This document shows, piece after piece, positions 59,500 through 64,000 of a DNA stretch of 64,000 nt. This DNA is from Unio delphinus. Lineage: Eukaryota > Mollusca > Bivalvia > Unionida > Unionidae. Under the pieces are notes generated by a model. The model saw only the letters and a program-made list of their open reading frames with translations. It ran no database searches and was not told where the DNA came from. Both the position numbers and the translations under genes were made by a program. The first letter of the stretch is position 1. The number at the start of each line of letters is the position of its first letter. Location: assembly GCA_029339505.1 (NCBI GenBank), contig JAQISU010000097.1, positions 2,994,001 to 3,058,000 on the forward strand, given 5' to 3'.

Positions 59500-60470
59500 G
59501 TTTATCAATGAGTCTCCCTCCTTTTTTATCAATCAGAATCTCATGGCGTTCTCATTCCCTTGCTGTCTGCAAAATCTTGGATATCAGAGTGGTTGGAGGC
59601 AAGGGTTACGCATCCATACCGTTCCTAATAATTAAAGGCGACTGCCCAGGTTTTGGGGTCTGGGACAGGAGAGGCAAAGTTGCGTATCTTGCATTCGACC
59701 TGCTGGTCAGACCTGCCGGTCAGATCTGCGGCCGATCGACTCCATCTGGTTTAGAGTAACCTGGATACGTAGAGATGTCTGATTTCGCTTAGACGGTGAG
59801 TTCGTTAATACTCTGGGTCTGCCCAGAATGTGCAGTGTGCAAGGGTTTCAAAACAACGGGTGGCCCAAGCCGATGAGATACGCTACTGCGTTGAGTAAAC
59901 CGAAGGGGTGAAGAACGTCTAGGGCTGGTAATAAAAGAGACGGATAAACAATTTTATGGCAAATCATTGAGAGTTACAGATCCTATGTAGACACGTTTTG
60001 TACTGCGTACCAAAGGAATTCAGGATGGAGCACAAATAACGAAAGAGATTTCATGTTTCGTCGATCTAGAATATACTCCACATGCTTCTTTTGCAACATG
60101 TCATCCAGATTGCTGAAAGTCACACATGAGGAGGTAGCCCAGAAGTGAAATATGACTTTGTCCATAATTCTTGTGAAGACTCGTTGCCTAATAGTTAGGC
60201 CAAATGGGATCCTCTGAACTAGTGTACTCTATCTCTGACACCAAACCTGGGGAATGTTCCAAACGAAAATCTCCTTCTTGAATAATATTGGAGGCTTTAA
60301 TCGGTGGCTTATTTGTAAAGCACGGGTGACATAATGAAAAAGATAAGATCGGTCAGATCTAGGGCGAGGAGAATGGTATATCTGGCATTTAACGTAACAA
60401 AAAAGATTGAGCAAACACTCGCTTAATTTATGGTTCGAACACACTGCATTGTCCTTTCGTGAAGAGCTAT
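59500..60470 (-). mobile_element. DIRS-like or related RT remnant
   Basis: The minus strand codes for Arg-Ile-Pro-Phe-Gly-Leu-Thr-x-Arg-Gln-Arg-Val-Phe-Thr-Arg-Ile-Met followed about 20 residues later by Asn-Leu-Asp-Asp-Met-Leu. Pro-Phe-Gly-Leu, Val-Phe-Thr and Leu-Asp-Asp at these spacings are the RT core of DIRS-type or Ty3-type elements; the Phe-Thr block favours DIRS. Both sides are broken by stops. Element ends were not found. Confidence 0.5.
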
Positions 60471-60479
60471 ATGAAAGGG

Positions 60480-62640
60480 CGCTATGTTCATGGCGTTATT
60501 TTCTGCGATTTGGATATATTGTAGACAGAACCTGAGAAGGAAGTGACCATTATGTTAAGACTTTTGTCGAAAATCTCCTTAGAAAGCGTTTTATTGATTT
60601 GCTTGAAGAGTGTATCGAAATGCTTCCATGTTTTGCGTGCTCTACTGATTATTCCTCTTCTGGTCTCTACTCTGGAACGAAAGCTGAGGTATTACACGTT
60701 GGGCCTGTGCACCAATTGACCAAGTGGAAGCCTGTGTGCTTACCTTTCAACATGACTGTGTAAGGGCACATTAGTCTGAAATCATTGCAACTGAAGCGCG
60801 ATTTTAAGGTGATCTCTGAGAAGAGCGGATTTGAAGATAACATCATATCTCTCTACTGATTGGACATTGACATAATCTGCAATGTAATTAGCGATCACGT
60901 ATAGTCTCCTCTTTTAAGAAGGTACGCCATTAGCAAGAATATTACCCAACTATAACTTATGGGTTATCTAGACGGATGGGAATAGACTATGTTCAAATTG
61001 GTGAGATATAGAAGTGCAGACTCTAATTTTGATAACACAGCATAGAAAACATGTGAAACTGGTTTTCAGCAAGCACCCACAATCCGCATCAGTTGAATCA
61101 GACGTTGACAATTCTTGCACTTACCGATCAGAGTTGTTCATTCATCAGTCCACACGCTACTCCAAGAGATTTCCATGTATCGTATCACTGCACTAGTAAT
61201 AGGAACACTTGCTATATATTTCCAGCACAGAAAATACAAATACCAAAGAAAGCCATGAATCAGAATCTATATTGGACAAATATTGGAAAATAGTGGGTGA
61301 GAAAATTAGTCTATGTTGTTTTGTACCAAAACAAGGAAATCCAAGTAAGGGGTTACATTATGAATCTCCGGACGAGGTAGTGTTTGGTTTGGAGAAAAAT
61401 AACCCTTAACTGGCCAGAGCCTGGTCGGGAGACAAATTATATAATCCCCAAGATAGATTCTAATCGTCAATTCAGACCAGCTGTTGTATGTCGAGTAGGT
61501 GCATACGAATCTTGAATTTTGACATTACCAGGGCTGGAACATCAATTTGAAAGACAGACGTATGCATCATATAGAGTGTAGTTGAATATATAGATTGGAG
61601 TTTTCGCTTGAGCTTAAAAGCCACAACGCTCAGCAGTACAATAAAGCAGCAACTCAACCTGATTGTCTAATATATTTAAATGTACGCTGGTCTTTCTTAA
61701 CCAAGGCGCCGACGAAGCAGCATGGAGAATGTCACTAGCGGGCGCGATGGATCAAATACTGAAGACCGAGATGACATGGATGCCTCAAAGCATGTGACGA
61801 ATCTGCTGAACTGAGCGGAGAAGATTGTAGAATTAAACCGGGTATGCAACCAAACTGAACACTGTAATCTCCAACTGTCCGAACTGAACCGCCATGATCC
61901 GAGAATCGTATCAAGAAACAGTGACTGTATCGTCGCTGTTATAAACTGTGCCGAAATGTGTCAGCTGGTGCTGGTACTGTAACTATTTATTTTTTCCATG
62001 CATAATTTGCCAGGCATCAGGGACTGTAATATCGTCGATAATCGATGTTGTAATGCGATAACAGGTAATGCCAGTACTGGCATGACTCAACGATGACTTG
62101 TGAATGGTCCCGGTTATATATCGCTGTATCGATACCTTAGGTAGTACACGGATATTGCAGAGTTATCGTTCCTCGCTTACAGTTTAGAAAAATAATGTAA
62201 TATGAAAACATTGAGCCAGATCTTAAGAATATTTGTAGATATTAAAGTTAGACTGTTGAATTGTGTTGGTTGCCACAGCTACACTGTATCGTGTGCTATA
62301 GGCAGGTGCTCAGTAGAGCTGTCGGTCATGGTACAGTTAATAATTGTTGACACTTATGAGGCTTGTGGTTAAGATTAATACGAGGAAAATAAATAATGAT
62401 GAATAACTCGTAGCTTTAGTATTACATGATATAAATCACTATAGAAAATGTGAGTCAAACACGTGAGCAAAATACAATACGTTTTGAGAAGAATCGTATA
62501 TATCCGAGTAGACAGAAAGTTTGGAACACTTTACCTGATAATTATAGGAGGATAAACTCCTTTGAACTTGAGCGGCTACCTTTAGTCTAAGATATAAAAT
62601 TCTTCAGACATCTGGATCTCCAGATCAGTAAACTAAGATT
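60480..62640. other. Possible mobile-element debris, unassigned
   Basis: Short frames on the plus strand (for example 61014-61409) have a protein-like mix of residues, but no domain is recognised. It may be the rest of the RT element at 59500-60470. Confidence 0.3.
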
Positions 62641-62670
62641 CTCAAAACAAAGATTACCACTTCCAAAACC

Positions 62671-62877
62671 ATGAGTGATGCTGTTCGGAAAGTTCTAAAA
62701 CGTAATGTTGCACAAATTGAATTCAGAAAGCCAGACATTCTCTCTGACTATGAGACAGTATTTGTAGAAGCAAATTTCCCAGACATTCTCTCTGGCTATG
62801 AGACAGTATTTGTAGAATCACATGTCCTCTCTAAGCGATTGTTTTTGTATGTGTGTTCTTCAGTTAATCACAAATAG
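62671..62877 (+). other. Short open frame with a 48-bp in-frame duplication
   Basis: A 68-codon frame from an ATG. Its middle is two tandem 48-bp units starting CCAGACATTCTCTCTG (62732 and 62780), in frame, differing at few bases. No family is recognised, and no splice sites or signal peptide are clear. It may be a small gene, an exon or chance. Confidence 0.25.
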
Positions 62878-62879
62878 TT

Positions 62880-64000
62880 ATGGGTAAATCTTCATAGATA
62901 TACCCAGGCGGATGGCTATTTAATTCGAAAAACTAGGATTTGAACTTTTACCTGGTTAGTGTATGTCTCTCCCTGGACTCATTACACACCTATTATTTCA
63001 GATCGCATGCTATTTAGCAATATTCTTGTCACTACGTAATTGTTAAGATGACAAAGGTCGTGCATTGGATCCCACATTATATGTTTATAACTGGGACCTT
63101 TGACTCAGATGTCTGATTTGTCATTGAATTCACAGTAACAACTCAAACGCCATAGCATTGAAATGAGATTACGATTTGATGTGTAAGAACGTTTCATGGC
63201 TCGAAGCATGTAAATACAACAGACAAAAAAATCATACAAGGAAACATACAAAAGAGGACATGAATGGAGATAAAACAAGCCTTCTGTTTGATATACTAGT
63301 GTACCATATTCAGAAAGAGACATTGTGTATTCATATAATAATAAATCAATATTAACTGATATTGCAAGCCATCTTGTTTTGTAATACATAATATAACAGG
63401 ATTCCGAGTTAGTCATAGACTCCAGGTTTTGGATTATTTTTTCAGGTCTTTTACTGAATTTAATTCAGGACTTTCAATTATCATGACATATTGTCTGATC
63501 TAAGTCTTGGATTAGTTTGGGATTGAATTCGCAATATCGTAAGTTCTGATTTTCCCTTTGTATTCTGTTAAAATAAATTATCTGTTAACTTTAACAAAGC
63601 TTGTTGTTGTATTTTACTTTTTTTCTGTTACTTATTTAATGAGCATAGACTCGTAACAAGTAATATTTCGATGACAATGAAAGACACGCATAACTCAGTA
63701 ACATCATTGTCAATGAAACTGGTTATGAGACTTTGCCAATATATGTTTATAATCGACATCTTATATGTTTGAATCATTCGGACTTAAATAAATATAATGA
63801 CTAACATCTAATCTAACTTGTTAAACACCTATTTTCTAGTTTCTCTTCGTTCCTGGTGAAGTATTTTGAAGTGTTTACACTGCAGCCTGGTAAAATATTT
63901 TCAGATATTCTTTATATAGCAGCCTATTTCAACCACTGATTACATCAAAGACGATACCGATGATGATTTGTTCCGCTGTTACAATGTAAATTTCAACATA
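62880..64000. other. No gene seen to the window end
   Basis: AT-rich with one copy of the unnamed dispersed repeat near 63580-63655; otherwise nothing recognised. Confidence 0.6.

Overview
The window is animal nuclear DNA. It is AT-rich and intron-dense, about 95% non-coding, and full of microsatellites, minisatellites, tRNA-derived SINEs and broken retrotransposons. Nothing bacterial is present. A lophotrochozoan, most likely a bivalve or gastropod mollusc, is my best guess. The reasons are the style of the genome, a short repeat at about 14.77-14.83 kb that resembles fragments I remember from molluscan genomes, and a Spaetzle-type cystine-knot gene outside the usual arthropod forms. This assignment is inference; no species marker was seen.

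Two multi-exon genes can be rebuilt by joining exons on splice signals, phase and protein family. (1) Plus strand, 408-12556: a four-exon, 222-residue secreted Spaetzle-like cystine-knot ligand in which every intron is phase 2. Its 9.1-kb third intron holds a tandem duplication of about 3.4 kb that carries an L1-like LINE fragment and a SINE. (2) Minus strand, 44816-19474: a nine-exon, 527-residue cation/proton antiporter of the SLC9B (NHA/NHEDC) family, complete from its start to a TAA. Two things are odd about it. The family's Asp-Asp ion-site pair reads Asp-Asn here. The TAA is followed in the same frame by 198 open codons of acidic Ser/Thr/Asn-rich sequence, which looks like a cut-off cytoplasmic tail.

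Layout: 1-262 minisatellite; 0.4-12.6 kb Spaetzle-like gene; 12.6-18.9 kb intergenic SINEs, a LINE end, a GC-rich hairpin, (TA)n and (TG)n; 18.9-44.8 kb the SLC9B gene, whose introns hold a Ty3-like fragment interrupted by a 27-bp minisatellite, a deleted RTE-type LINE, a 3.5-kb inverted 28-bp satellite, a 22-bp array, a SINE split by a LINE, and a 1.28-kb 42-bp array with higher-order structure. From 45 to 64 kb there is an orphan EGF-like exon (minus, about 48.0 kb), a few weak exon candidates, an RT fragment, a 2.6-kb 36-bp array, a small hAT-type MITE with a perfect 8-bp target duplication, a SINE, a DIRS-like RT remnant and several copies of an unnamed dispersed repeat. No rRNA, functional tRNA or CRISPR was found.

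The two genes show no sign of acting together; they are neighbours on opposite strands, with converging 3' ends.
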